Shown here: piece after piece, positions 35,454-43,128 of the stretch
Layout of the letters: every line of letters begins with the position of its first letter
Numbering within the stretch: the stretch's first letter is position 1
From: Deltaproteobacteria bacterium
GTDB lineage: Bacteria > Desulfobacterota > DSM-4660 > Desulfatiglandales > HGW-15
Assembly: GCA_016932235.1 (NCBI GenBank)
Contig: JAFGDF010000185.1
Span: 1-45,618 of the forward strand
Reading direction: 5' to 3'
Length of the DNA: 45,618 bases
Made by a program: the position numbers and the translations under genes
Notes under the pieces: generated by a model
The model's database searches: none
Told to the model about the DNA's origin: nothing
What the model saw: the letters and a program-made list of their open reading frames with translations, nothing else

Positions 35454-36479
35454 ATGAAAAAGCTTCATCTAATACCCATTGTTCTATTAATCAGTTTATT
35501 ATCTTGCAGTATGTTCGTCTCTTTGAGTTGGGGAAAAAGCAAACCCGTAGTTTTAAGGTTAGGCATGGCCGTTAATGCCGAAACCCCTCAGTCGAAAGAA
35601 CTGACGAAATTAGCCGAAAGATTCACCAAGCGTGCCGGCCCTGATTATTCAATGGAATATTACAGTTCGCAGACTTTGGTTCCCTTTCCCGAAAGTCTGG
35701 ACGCGGTTAGAACGGGCGCTGCCGAGATGATGGGCTGGCCGCCGAGTGCTTTTTCTGGTGATGATTCCCGCTTGGGCGCCGCCGAGTTGCCGTTCATTAC
35801 CAACTCCCCGGAAGGTAATTCGCAAGCCGCCAAACAGCTTGAAGCAGTGCTCAATAGTGTACTGGAAGAGACTTTTAATCAGAAGGTCCTTGGCTCTTTT
35901 AGCGTTTCTTCAAACGAATTAATATCCAAAAAACCGGTAAAAAAACTGGAAGACTGGAAAGGCCTGCTGGTACAGTCCTTATCGCCCCAGATAACGGGAA
36001 TCATAAAAGCGTTGGGAGGTTCCCCCGTATCCATACCCTTTCCCGATGCTTATCAATCTTTGGAGAAAGGCGTGGTGGATGCAGTAATAGTTGCGCCTTC
36101 CGGCATGTATTCATTCAAGCTCCAGGAGGTCGCATCCTATATCACAACCATTTTTATGTGCCCCGGCATGACGGCAATAACCATTAATATGGATGTATGG
36201 AATAAGATGCCAAAGAATATACGGGATATCCTGGTTAAGGAAGTACGGGCATCGACCGATAGACTGAATAAGGAGTTAGCTGACGCGTACTGGAGCGATC
36301 TGGACAGGCTGAAGGCAGACGGTGCGGAAATATATGCATTGCCTAGAGAAGAAAGGGATAAATGGAAAAAAACAGTTCAACCTTTTACTGACAAACTGTT
36401 AGAGAAGATGCGTGAAGCGGGCCAGAAAACTCTACAGATTGCTGACGATGTGAATAAACAATATCCTTATTCCAATTAG
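35454..36479 (+). CDS. dctP: TRAP transporter solute-binding protein, DctP family
   Basis: The 341-residue periplasmic receptor has a signal peptide (about 1-27; Leu-Leu-Ser-Cys18 could be a lipobox). The DctP fold is seen in Ser-Leu-Asp-Ala-Val-Arg-Thr-Gly near 81, Leu-Gly-Gly-Ser-Pro-Val near 186 and Leu-Glu-Lys-Gly-Val-Val-Asp-Ala near 203. The near-invariant Arg that holds the carboxylate of the ligand in DctP proteins (after Lys-Gly-Leu-Lys-Ile/Leu) is Gln174 here (CAG at 35973). The ligand is thus probably not an ordinary carboxylic acid. AAAGGAG precedes the ATG. It delivers its ligand to DctQM encoded next. Confidence 0.9.
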   Translation: MKKLHLIPIVLLISLLSCSMFVSLSWGKSKPVVLRLGMAVNAETPQSKELTKLAERFTKRAGPDYSMEYYSSQTLVPFPESLDAVRTGAAEMMGWPPSAFSGDDSRLGAAELPFITNSPEGNSQAAKQLEAVLNSVLEETFNQKVLGSFSVSSNELISKKPVKKLEDWKGLLVQSLSPQITGIIKALGGSPVSIPFPDAYQSLEKGVVDAVIVAPSGMYSFKLQEVASYITTIFMCPGMTAITINMDVWNKMPKNIRDILVKEVRASTDRLNKELADAYWSDLDRLKADGAEIYALPREERDKWKKTVQPFTDKLLEKMREAGQKTLQIADDVNKQYPYSN

Positions 36480-36579
36480 CCCGGACCGGCCATAGAGCAG
36501 GCTTTTTGTATAGATATATAAAACATCCACAGGTTTGGCCCACAGTTACAGTTATTAATCCGTGTCGGGGGTTACACAA

Positions 36580-37143
36580 ATGATCAATAACGTGAAAGAG
36601 ATATGGGAACATGCTGTGTCTAAAATCAGTCAATTTCTCTTGTTGCTCAGCGGTATTCTGGTGTTTCTGATGGCATGGGTCGTGACTTACGGTGTGGTCA
36701 TGAGATACGTGTTCAATGCGCCTAATCCCTATGTATATGAAATCAGCATTATGTTCCTACTGTTTTGCGGTATTTTCGCCGTTCCTGCCGTGGAAAGGAT
36801 GAATCGTCATATTCACAATGATATCCTCGTCGCCCGCTTTTCCCCTGAAGTGAGAGAAGTATTCACTAGGCTGATAATACCCATTCTGGCCCTTCCCTGC
36901 TGCATGATACTTACCTGGAAGGGTTGGGCCAACGCGGCTTTCGCGCTTAAGATCGGTCAGGAGACTCAGTCATCATTGCTGCCGACCGCCCCGATCAAAT
37001 TTACAATCCCGATATGTTACGGATTACTCACTATTGTTGTCATTGGAAAAATATTCGACGGCCTGTGTCTGTTAAAAAACAAAATCGGAAAAAAGACGAA
37101 AGAAGAGCTTAATAACCCGTCTATCTCTGAAACAGACACCTGA
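36580..37143 (+). CDS. dctQ: TRAP transporter small permease, DctQ family
   Basis: The 187-residue protein has four transmembrane helices, the usual DctQ layout, with Val-Met-Arg-Tyr-Val-Phe-Asn near 40 as family motif and a basic cytoplasmic tail. ATG 36580 is chosen because GGGGG stands about 9 bp upstream; GTG 36562 would lie over that site. It forms the stator part of the membrane carrier with DctM. The 16-bp gap to dctM shows co-transcription. Confidence 0.85.
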   Translation: MINNVKEIWEHAVSKISQFLLLLSGILVFLMAWVVTYGVVMRYVFNAPNPYVYEISIMFLLFCGIFAVPAVERMNRHIHNDILVARFSPEVREVFTRLIIPILALPCCMILTWKGWANAAFALKIGQETQSSLLPTAPIKFTIPICYGLLTIVVIGKIFDGLCLLKNKIGKKTKEELNNPSISETDT

Positions 37144-37159
37144 AAATAAGGAGCTGATT

Positions 37160-38458
37160 TTGGATTTCAATACAGCAGCGGTAGTATGCGTACTTGGTAT
37201 GTTGATACTGATGACTATCGGCCTTCCGGTCGTTTACTCATTGATGCTTTCCTCTGTAGTTGTTGGATTGCTCACCTATGGGCCGGGCACCCTTGAAAAA
37301 GTGGGATTTACCACGTTTAATACCCTCTACACCATGTCATGGACACCCCTTCCTCTGTTCATATTAATGGCCTGTGTCCTCGCCGAAACCAGAATCGGCG
37401 AGGACCTTTTCGATACCGCAAGGAACTGGATGTCGCGTGTCCCCGGCGGACTGATTTCCGCGGGGATTCTGGGCCAGGCGGCTATGTCTGCCGCCGTGGG
37501 TACCAGCCTGGCATGCCTTCTCGCCATGGGAAAGGTGGCCGAACCGGAATTCAGAAGATACGGGTACAATAAGGCGTTTGCAATGGGAGGGCTTTGCTGC
37601 GGGGGAGTACTCGGGCCGCTTATCCCGCCAAGCACGGCCATGATTATATACTCCGTCCTGTCTGATACCTCACTGGGGCATCTTTTCATGGCCGGGATGG
37701 TCCCGGGTATACTCTTGGCGATCATGCTTGGGAGTGTGCCGATAATCATTTGCTCCAGAAATCCATCTCTAGGCCCACCTCTGGGAAAAGTCAAATGGTC
37801 AAAACGATTTTCCTCACTGAAAAAGATCTGGCCCGTGATAGCAGTGATGATTTCCATACTTGGTTCTATCTATCTGGGGATAGCAACGCCTACCGAAGCA
37901 GCCGGCGTGGGAAGTGTAGTCGTGGTGATTATTTCGGTCTGTTTCTTCGGACTCCGTTTAAAAGAATTACATCGAGCACTAGTGGAAACTGCTATTCTGA
38001 GCAGCATGGTTCTCTTCATGATCGTCGGGGCATGGCTGTTTTCATACGTGATCGGAAGTTCAGGCCTGGCTAAGACTCTTGCCAATTATGTCCTTTCGAT
38101 AGGGATGTCAAAATGGTGGGTGATTATTAGTATCAATCTTCTTCTTCTTATTCTGGGATGTTTTATAGATTCGGTTACCATTATGATGCTCACGGTACCG
38201 CTTTTTACCCCCGTAATCACGGAATTTGGTTTCAGCCCGGTCTGGTTCGGTATATTATATGTTGTCAATGTCCAGATTGGATTGATAACCCCACCTATGG
38301 GTCTGGAATTATTCGTGGTTAGAAGCACCTTTGACATCCCCGTGGACAAGGTTATCAAAGGCACGATCCCTTACATGATAGTCCTGTTTATATTTTTGGC
38401 TATTATCATAGCCTTCCCGCAGATAAGCCTCTGGCTGCCAAGCATGATGAAGGGATGA
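37160..38458 (+). CDS. dctM: TRAP transporter large permease, DctM family
   Basis: The 432-residue carrier has about twelve to thirteen membrane helices. Family motifs are Gly-Val-Leu-Gly-Pro-Leu-Ile-Pro-Pro-Ser near 150, Gly-Ile-Ala-Thr-Pro-Thr-Glu-Ala-Ala-Gly near 237 and Gly-Leu-Ile-Thr-Pro-Pro-Met-Gly near 372. It imports the ligand with Na+ as driving ion, as TRAP carriers do. The start is TTG preceded by AAGGAG. An in-frame alternative with ATG is not nearby. Confidence 0.94.
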   Translation: MDFNTAAVVCVLGMLILMTIGLPVVYSLMLSSVVVGLLTYGPGTLEKVGFTTFNTLYTMSWTPLPLFILMACVLAETRIGEDLFDTARNWMSRVPGGLISAGILGQAAMSAAVGTSLACLLAMGKVAEPEFRRYGYNKAFAMGGLCCGGVLGPLIPPSTAMIIYSVLSDTSLGHLFMAGMVPGILLAIMLGSVPIIICSRNPSLGPPLGKVKWSKRFSSLKKIWPVIAVMISILGSIYLGIATPTEAAGVGSVVVVIISVCFFGLRLKELHRALVETAILSSMVLFMIVGAWLFSYVIGSSGLAKTLANYVLSIGMSKWWVIISINLLLLILGCFIDSVTIMMLTVPLFTPVITEFGFSPVWFGILYVVNVQIGLITPPMGLELFVVRSTFDIPVDKVIKGTIPYMIVLFIFLAIIIAFPQISLWLPSMMKG

Positions 38459-38559
38459 CAGATTAACAATTAGATTCGCATATTTTTCATCTTCAGGACC
38501 TTAAGAAAAACCATAAATAAATTGGAGATATTCCAAAAATCATAATAAAGGAGAATGAT

Positions 38560-40194
38560 ATGGCTAAGAAAGATGATCCGGAAGCGAAAGTCAAGGAGTT
38601 GGAAGCCCAGATAAAAAAGAATGTTATCGTGGTAATGTTCGACAGCCTGCAGTTCAACTACCTGGGCTGCTATGGCAATCCCTGGATCAGGACCCCTAAC
38701 ATGGACCGCCTGGCCCGGGAAGGGGTGCTGTTTGAGAACAATTACATAGACAGTTTGCCGACTGTACCATGTCGACGATCTATGCACACCGGAAAGTTTT
38801 CACTTCATTACCGTGGATGGTCACCCCTTGAACTGGAAGATACCACCATTGCCGATCTGTGCTGGGGACGTCCCATTGATACCGCCCTGGTTTTTGACTG
38901 CCCTATGTACCGGCTTCCCAAGTTCGGTTACACCAGAGGATTTGACAAGGTATCGTTTCTCCATGGGCATGAAGGGGACCAAAATTTTTATCTGGATGAT
39001 CCACTGTATCACAGAGATCCCATGAACTTTATCGAGGAACACGTCATGGAAGCGGCAACAAGGCAGTTGGGGAAAAATACGGTCAATGTATTCATCAAAG
39101 AGTTGGAAGCCTACCTTCGCCATCGCCAGTACTGGAGGACGGAAGAAGATCAGAATGTGGTCAAGGTGATGAAGCGTGCCGTAAAATATCTGGAGGAAAT
39201 CGACCGAAACAAGCAGTTCTTCCTCTGGATCGACAGCTTCGATCCCCATGAGCCCTGGGATCCCCCTTCAGTCTATGACGCGGATCTTAAATGTCCTTAT
39301 GACCCGGATTACAAAGGAAAGGATATGTTCCTGCCGGTTGACGGTGTTGTGAACGGCGTCTATACGGAGCCTGAATTAAACCATATCCGCATGCTGTATG
39401 CTGAGAAGGTAAGCATGTGCGACAGGTGGTTGGGATATCTGATGGACAAGGTTAAAGAACTTGGTCTGGAGCAGAATACTTTGTTTCTGATGGTGTCCGA
39501 TCACGGTGAACCAATGGGCAACGGCGAGCATGGCCACGGCATTATGCGTAAGTGCCGGCCCTGGCCTTATGAAGAACTGTCACACGCCCCCATGATCGCA
39601 AGGGGACCCGGACTTCCATCCGGTAAGCGTGTCAAAGCCTTCACACAGTCCCAGGATGTGGGGGCCACTGTTGTTGACTGGCTGGGTATCGGTGTACGTC
39701 CGGAGATGACCGGCAAGAGCCTGATCCCGTTGATGAAGGGAGAGGTGGAAAAGGTCAGAGACTTTATCATTACCGGATACCATAAGTTCTCCGCCGCCAT
39801 TTACACCGAAGACTTCTCCTACTTCCATTGGCGTAAACCTACTGATAAGGCCAACGGCGTTGGGGTAGAATTCTTTACTGAAAACATGGCAAAAGCGTTG
39901 AAATCTGTCGGTGCTCTGGAAAGAGGTAAAGACGTGGATGCCGTGGTAGCCCGATTGCAAAACGAATCGATTTCCAGTGAAGAGGCGGAATACAAGCAGG
40001 CGGCGACTCTGGACGGTGAGGACATGTGGACTTGCACCCCTGGCAGTGTGGCGGATGTGCCCGAAAAAGACGAGCTGTACGACCATCAGGCTGACCCATT
40101 TCAATTGAACGATATTGCCGAAAAGAATCCGAAGAAGGCCAGGGAATTATTCGATACCTTGCGTGATTTCATGGCGGATATATCTGTTCAGTAG
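38560..40194 (+). CDS. sulfatase-fold hydrolase 2, Thr in place of the formylglycine residue
   Basis: This 544-residue relative of enzyme 1 has the same fold: Asp28, Gly-Cys-Tyr-Gly-Asn near 36, Asp-Pro-His-Glu-Pro-Trp-Asp-Pro-Pro near 227, and Ser-Asp-His-Gly with a Gly-Glu-His-Gly-His-Gly stretch near 313. The active-site motif is Thr68-Val-Pro-Cys-Arg72 with Thr77-Gly78 (codon ACT at 38761), so again Thr stands where formylglycine is made. Cys71 is in the fourth motif position and is not the modified one. A charged N-terminal helix (1-20) and no signal peptide suggest a cytoplasmic enzyme. It follows dctM by 101 bp with its own AGGAG site. Confidence 0.85.
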   Translation: MAKKDDPEAKVKELEAQIKKNVIVVMFDSLQFNYLGCYGNPWIRTPNMDRLAREGVLFENNYIDSLPTVPCRRSMHTGKFSLHYRGWSPLELEDTTIADLCWGRPIDTALVFDCPMYRLPKFGYTRGFDKVSFLHGHEGDQNFYLDDPLYHRDPMNFIEEHVMEAATRQLGKNTVNVFIKELEAYLRHRQYWRTEEDQNVVKVMKRAVKYLEEIDRNKQFFLWIDSFDPHEPWDPPSVYDADLKCPYDPDYKGKDMFLPVDGVVNGVYTEPELNHIRMLYAEKVSMCDRWLGYLMDKVKELGLEQNTLFLMVSDHGEPMGNGEHGHGIMRKCRPWPYEELSHAPMIARGPGLPSGKRVKAFTQSQDVGATVVDWLGIGVRPEMTGKSLIPLMKGEVEKVRDFIITGYHKFSAAIYTEDFSYFHWRKPTDKANGVGVEFFTENMAKALKSVGALERGKDVDAVVARLQNESISSEEAEYKQAATLDGEDMWTCTPGSVADVPEKDELYDHQADPFQLNDIAEKNPKKARELFDTLRDFMADISVQ

Positions 40195-40214
40195 ATTCTG
40201 TTATATCGAAAATC

Positions 40215-40475
40215 ATGGAAGAGATTATTCTCTGGGAAGTTGAAAAAGAGAGAATCCTGGCCTGTGAACTGGCTATAAGTGAGGCGCTTAAAGAACTCGG
40301 GCTCAAGAAGACCGTCATTATCAGTGCCGAACCGCCTTTGATCAGCCGTAATGTGGACCGGGAACGCTTACCGGTGCTGGAAATCCGTGGACAGCAGTGG
40401 AGTTTGCGACCCGGACAATCGTTTACAAAAACTCAACTGGTCAGTCTTTTCCGGAAAATCTTTATCGACATCTAG
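40215..40475 (+). CDS. small protein of unknown function, thioredoxin-like in outline
   Basis: This 86-residue protein is not recognised with confidence. Leu-Gly-Leu near 29, Leu-Pro-Val-Leu-Glu-Ile-Arg-Gly near 53, a Gly near 64 and Thr-x-x-Gln-Leu-x-x-Leu at the end follow the pattern of small thioredoxin-fold proteins, but there is no Cys pair; Cys17 is the only cysteine. It starts 20 bp after enzyme 2 and is probably co-transcribed. The TAG stop codon is the first part of a GTCGGAC repeat (40473-40508), so the original C-terminus may have been different. Confidence 0.6.
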   Translation: MEEIILWEVEKERILACELAISEALKELGLKKTVIISAEPPLISRNVDRERLPVLEIRGQQWSLRPGQSFTKTQLVSLFRKIFIDI

Positions 40476-40508
40476 GAGCCTGTCGGACAAAGCCCGACAG
40501 ACTGCTGG
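40473..40508. repeat. GTCGGAC palindrome, partly degenerate
   Basis: The left half, TAGGAGCCTGTCGGACAAAG, is identical to the left half of the perfect copy at 8101. The right half keeps CCGACAG and then diverges. The inner stem CTGTCGG/CCGACAG (40480-40486/40494-40500) is intact. It supplies the stop codon of the small gene before it. Confidence 0.75.
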
Positions 40509-40534
40509 ATGGTGTTTTTCAAAGGAGGTTAATC

Positions 40535-40849
40535 TTGTCATCCAAAGAAGACATTTTCACTGACACTAATTACAGCGAAAAGCTAACGGGCGCCAATGGT
40601 GTCCTGATGTTTTACAAAAAGCTCTGTCCCGCCTGCAAGGCCCTGAACAAGATGCTTGAAAAATTCTTCGCAGCCAATCCCGATATCCCGTTTATGCAGA
40701 TCGACAGTGAAGAGTGCCCGGAAGCTGTAAGATCATTCGAGGTCCTAAAAATTCCAACCCTTTTTATTCTCAAAGAAGGGAACATAAGCGCCAGAAAGGC
40801 AGGCTTAATGAACCTGAAAGCGATGGCCGATTTCTACCGGTCGGCTTAA
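40535..40849 (+). CDS. thioredoxin-family protein (CPAC)
   Basis: The 104-residue protein has the redox pair Cys31-Pro-Ala-Cys34, Lys-Ile-Pro-Thr-Leu near 69 with the cis-Pro, and the final helix, so it is a complete thioredoxin fold. No signal peptide is seen. TTG at 40535 is chosen because AAAGGAGG lies just upstream and the frame before it crosses the repeat. The Phe-Tyr-Lys-Lys-Leu lead-in lacks the Trp of standard thioredoxin. It follows the sulfatase/TRAP genes across a repeat and may serve them or be independent. Confidence 0.82.
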   Translation: MSSKEDIFTDTNYSEKLTGANGVLMFYKKLCPACKALNKMLEKFFAANPDIPFMQIDSEECPEAVRSFEVLKIPTLFILKEGNISARKAGLMNLKAMADFYRSA

Positions 40850-40908
40850 CATGATAAGATAGACTTATGTGAATAAAATAACAGGCAAAATAATTTTACC
40901 CATCAATC

Positions 40909-41349
40909 TCAGGTAAACAGGCAGATCTTACAACCCTTCGCGTATTTCATAAAGTCTTCCGCGGTCCAGACCGGCACACCCTCAATAAGCTTGCTCTCAT
41001 CGATCTCCATCATATCAACGCTCATTTTACAGGCTATGAGCTCAACCCCCTCTAGCTGGGCCATTTCCTGAAGTTCCGCGAGACTTGGAATATTTGCTCT
41101 GTCAATCTTCTTTTTCATAATTCCCGTTGCGATACTTGACATCCCCGGTATCGCGCCCATTACGCCGGGCGGAAAATATTTGGCACGTTCCGCTCCACCC
41201 TTGAGAACCATATTTAATCCCATAAAGGAGTAAAAAATCTTTGATTCCATCCCCTGTCTTGCAGCGTTAATTCCAAGAACCAGTGAAGGATATGCCCCGT
41301 CAATAGTGTCTTTGACACAGATAAAGGCCGCTTTTTCTTTGTCACTCAT
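40909..41349 (-). CDS. DsrE/DsrF-like family protein
   Basis: The 146-residue soluble protein resembles the DsrE/DsrF/DrsH superfamily: Asp-Gly-Ala-Tyr-Pro-Ser-Leu-Val-Leu-Gly near 17, a Tyr/Phe-rich strand near 40, and the conserved Cys107 in Leu-Ile-Ala-Cys-Lys-Met-Ser. Relatives carry sulfur as a Cys persulfide in sulfur metabolism; the exact role here is unknown. Its start overlaps the end of the Fe-S protein by 8 bp, so it is the last gene of a three-gene operon. Confidence 0.8.
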   Translation of the reverse strand: MSDKEKAAFICVKDTIDGAYPSLVLGINAARQGMESKIFYSFMGLNMVLKGGAERAKYFPPGVMGAIPGMSSIATGIMKKKIDRANIPSLAELQEMAQLEGVELIACKMSVDMMEIDESKLIEGVPVWTAEDFMKYAKGCKICLFT

Positions 41350-42097
41350 TCATTTTTCTCCTTTCCGTTATCGCTCCCTGTGTACTGATTACTATTCTTT
41401 CAATCGGTATCTTCTTACCCGCTCTTTCCAAACCCTTTTCAACTATAAAGGGAAGTCCATGGCAGCAAGGTACTTCCATCACCAGGACAGTTATGCTCCT
41501 GATTTCGGCTGTTCGAAATATATCGGTAAACTTCTCTATGTATTCATCTGCATCATCAAATTTCGGGCAACCTATCAAAACCGCTTTATGCTTAATAAAA
41601 TCTTTGTGAAAACTTGGACAGGCTATTGCAGTACAATCCGCGGCTATTAAAATATCCGCGTTTCTGAGAAAAGGTGCCGTTGGAGGAATAAGTCTTATCT
41701 GTACCGGCCAGTGGGTCAATTCCGACAGAATATTTTCCTGCGTAACAGCCCTGTTTGCCTCTGCACAGGATCCAACGGGCTGAAAAGACTGTATCTGTGA
41801 CGAAGGACATCCGCAGGCCATGACAGGCTCTTCCTCCGGGGATTCATGCTTCTTTGAACTCAGATACTCGGAAACAGCCTCTTCATCGAACTCATCCGCC
41901 TCCCTTTCAACTATGGTCAGCGCTCCAGTAGGACACTCTCCCACGCAGGCTCCAAGACCGTCACAATATATCTCCGCCACAATTTTTGCCTTTCCGTCAA
42001 TGAGCTCTATGGCTCCTTCGGCGCAGGAAGGGATACACTGCCCGCATCCATCACACAACTCTTCATCTATTTCGATAATCTTTCTTTTCACCTTCAT
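41342..42097 (-). CDS. 4Fe-4S ferredoxin-domain protein of the Hcp-associated type
   Basis: The 251-residue protein begins with a ferredoxin domain. The first cluster motif is complete (Cys15, 18, 21, 25); the second has Cys45, Leu48 where Cys is expected, Cys51 and Cys55. The C-terminal part (about 100-251) has more Cys motifs (Ala-Asp-Cys, Ile-Ala-Cys-Pro, Ile-Gly-Cys-Pro, Pro-Cys-Cys-His-Gly), which suggests a further metal or Fe-S site. From memory, similar proteins accompany hybrid-cluster protein in anaerobes; no hcp gene is in this window. ATG 42097 follows GAGGAGG. It likely carries electrons in the cytoplasm. Confidence 0.8.
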   Translation of the reverse strand: MKVKRKIIEIDEELCDGCGQCIPSCAEGAIELIDGKAKIVAEIYCDGLGACVGECPTGALTIVEREADEFDEEAVSEYLSSKKHESPEEEPVMACGCPSSQIQSFQPVGSCAEANRAVTQENILSELTHWPVQIRLIPPTAPFLRNADILIAADCTAIACPSFHKDFIKHKAVLIGCPKFDDADEYIEKFTDIFRTAEIRSITVLVMEVPCCHGLPFIVEKGLERAGKKIPIERIVISTQGAITERRKMNE

Positions 42098-42107
42098 AAC
42101 AGCCTCC

Positions 42108-42833
42108 TCATAAAAGAACCTCTTTTGCGAGCACACGCCCGCTTGAACTTAAAAACGAGGCCTCAATGGTCTTTTTTAGTTCCTCAACATCCCCGATCCC
42201 TTTCTTCTTTTTTTCCTCGAGATTTGCGATCATATCCGCGTCATAGAGGCACATAAAATTGATTGTCTCTTTGTCACGGGGATGATGGTGATGCCCTATT
42301 ATGTCACAAACCTCCTCTATGATCTCATCCCTCGCCCCCAGACTTTCAAGTATTTTCCTTGCAACCTGCGGTCCTTCTTGTTCCTGGTATCGGGCCGCGG
42401 AACTCTGATATTTTTTTTCAGCCTCCCTGATCCCGATATCATGAAGATAGGCGGCAGCCAGTACTATTGCCGGATTTCCCCCCTCCTGCCTGCATATTTT
42501 TTCAGCGTGTCTCGCTACCCGTGAGGCATGACCGATGCGTTTAAAATCATGGTTGAAATATCTTTTCATCTCAATCGCTACGCGATCTTTCAGAAGATTT
42601 TCTCTTTGTGTTATAAGTTCCGGAGGAAGGTCGCCGATACATTGCTCGGCGTATTTACAGTACGCGGCGCATCCGAAGTCCATCGCCGGATTTAAGAACC
42701 TGTGACCACAATTACTGCACTTCCTGGTAGTGTCATCCTTGAAAAACTCTACAGCATTCCCGCATTTTGGGCATTTGGCCTCAAAGATAGCATCCGTTTT
42801 CCAGTAGCGCCTATCCTGTCCAGGGCATTTCAT
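42108..42833 (-). CDS. zinc-ribbon and HD-domain protein
   Basis: The 241-residue protein opens with a zinc ribbon (Cys21-x-x-Cys24, Cys39-x-x-Cys42), then a Cys55/Cys59/Cys65 group. An HD phosphohydrolase domain follows (about 85-205) with His102, His131-Asp132, the His181-His184 run and Asp198/Asp200. HD proteins of this type hydrolyse nucleotides or signalling phosphates; the substrate is unknown. ATG 42833 is used since GGAGGA stands just upstream. It is the first gene of the operon and has an FNR/HcpR-like site upstream. Confidence 0.82.
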   Translation of the reverse strand: MKCPGQDRRYWKTDAIFEAKCPKCGNAVEFFKDDTTRKCSNCGHRFLNPAMDFGCAAYCKYAEQCIGDLPPELITQRENLLKDRVAIEMKRYFNHDFKRIGHASRVARHAEKICRQEGGNPAIVLAAAYLHDIGIREAEKKYQSSAARYQEQEGPQVARKILESLGARDEIIEEVCDIIGHHHHPRDKETINFMCLYDADMIANLEEKKKKGIGDVEELKKTIEASFLSSSGRVLAKEVLL

Positions 42834-42923
42834 ATCTTCCTCCAAATATTCAAGGTTATTATCTTCTCTTTCCGGCAGGTTGCCGGACCTTGTAAGTCAG
42901 CATGCTGGAACAATTTAGAATGT

Positions 42924-42965
42924 ATTATAAATCTCATGATCAGATTTACATTGACTTAAGTCAAT
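42924..42965 (-). promoter_or_regulatory. CRP/FNR (HcpR)-type activator site and -10 box of the HD/Fe-S/DsrE operon
   Basis: ATTGACTTAAGTCAAT (42950-42965) is a perfect 16-bp palindrome and fits TTGAC-N4-GTCAA, the HcpR/FNR-like half-sites. On the minus strand a perfect TATAAT lies at 42924-42929. Its likely start point near 42917 puts the palindrome centre at about -40.5 to -41.5, the position of a class II activator. The site could also serve the divergent membrane protein gene, but no good -10 box is placed for that. Confidence 0.65.
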
Positions 42966-43128
42966 CCAGTCCGAAAAATCCTTATTACTGTTTTGCATTT
43001 ATTGATCAGGAAAATCGGCTTATCTTGTATTTATGAATTTATCATGATAAATGAGGAAAATGTCTATTTATTTTTCAAGAATAGATATGAAATATTCAAA
43101 CAGGTCCTTAACAGAGGAGAGAAAGATA

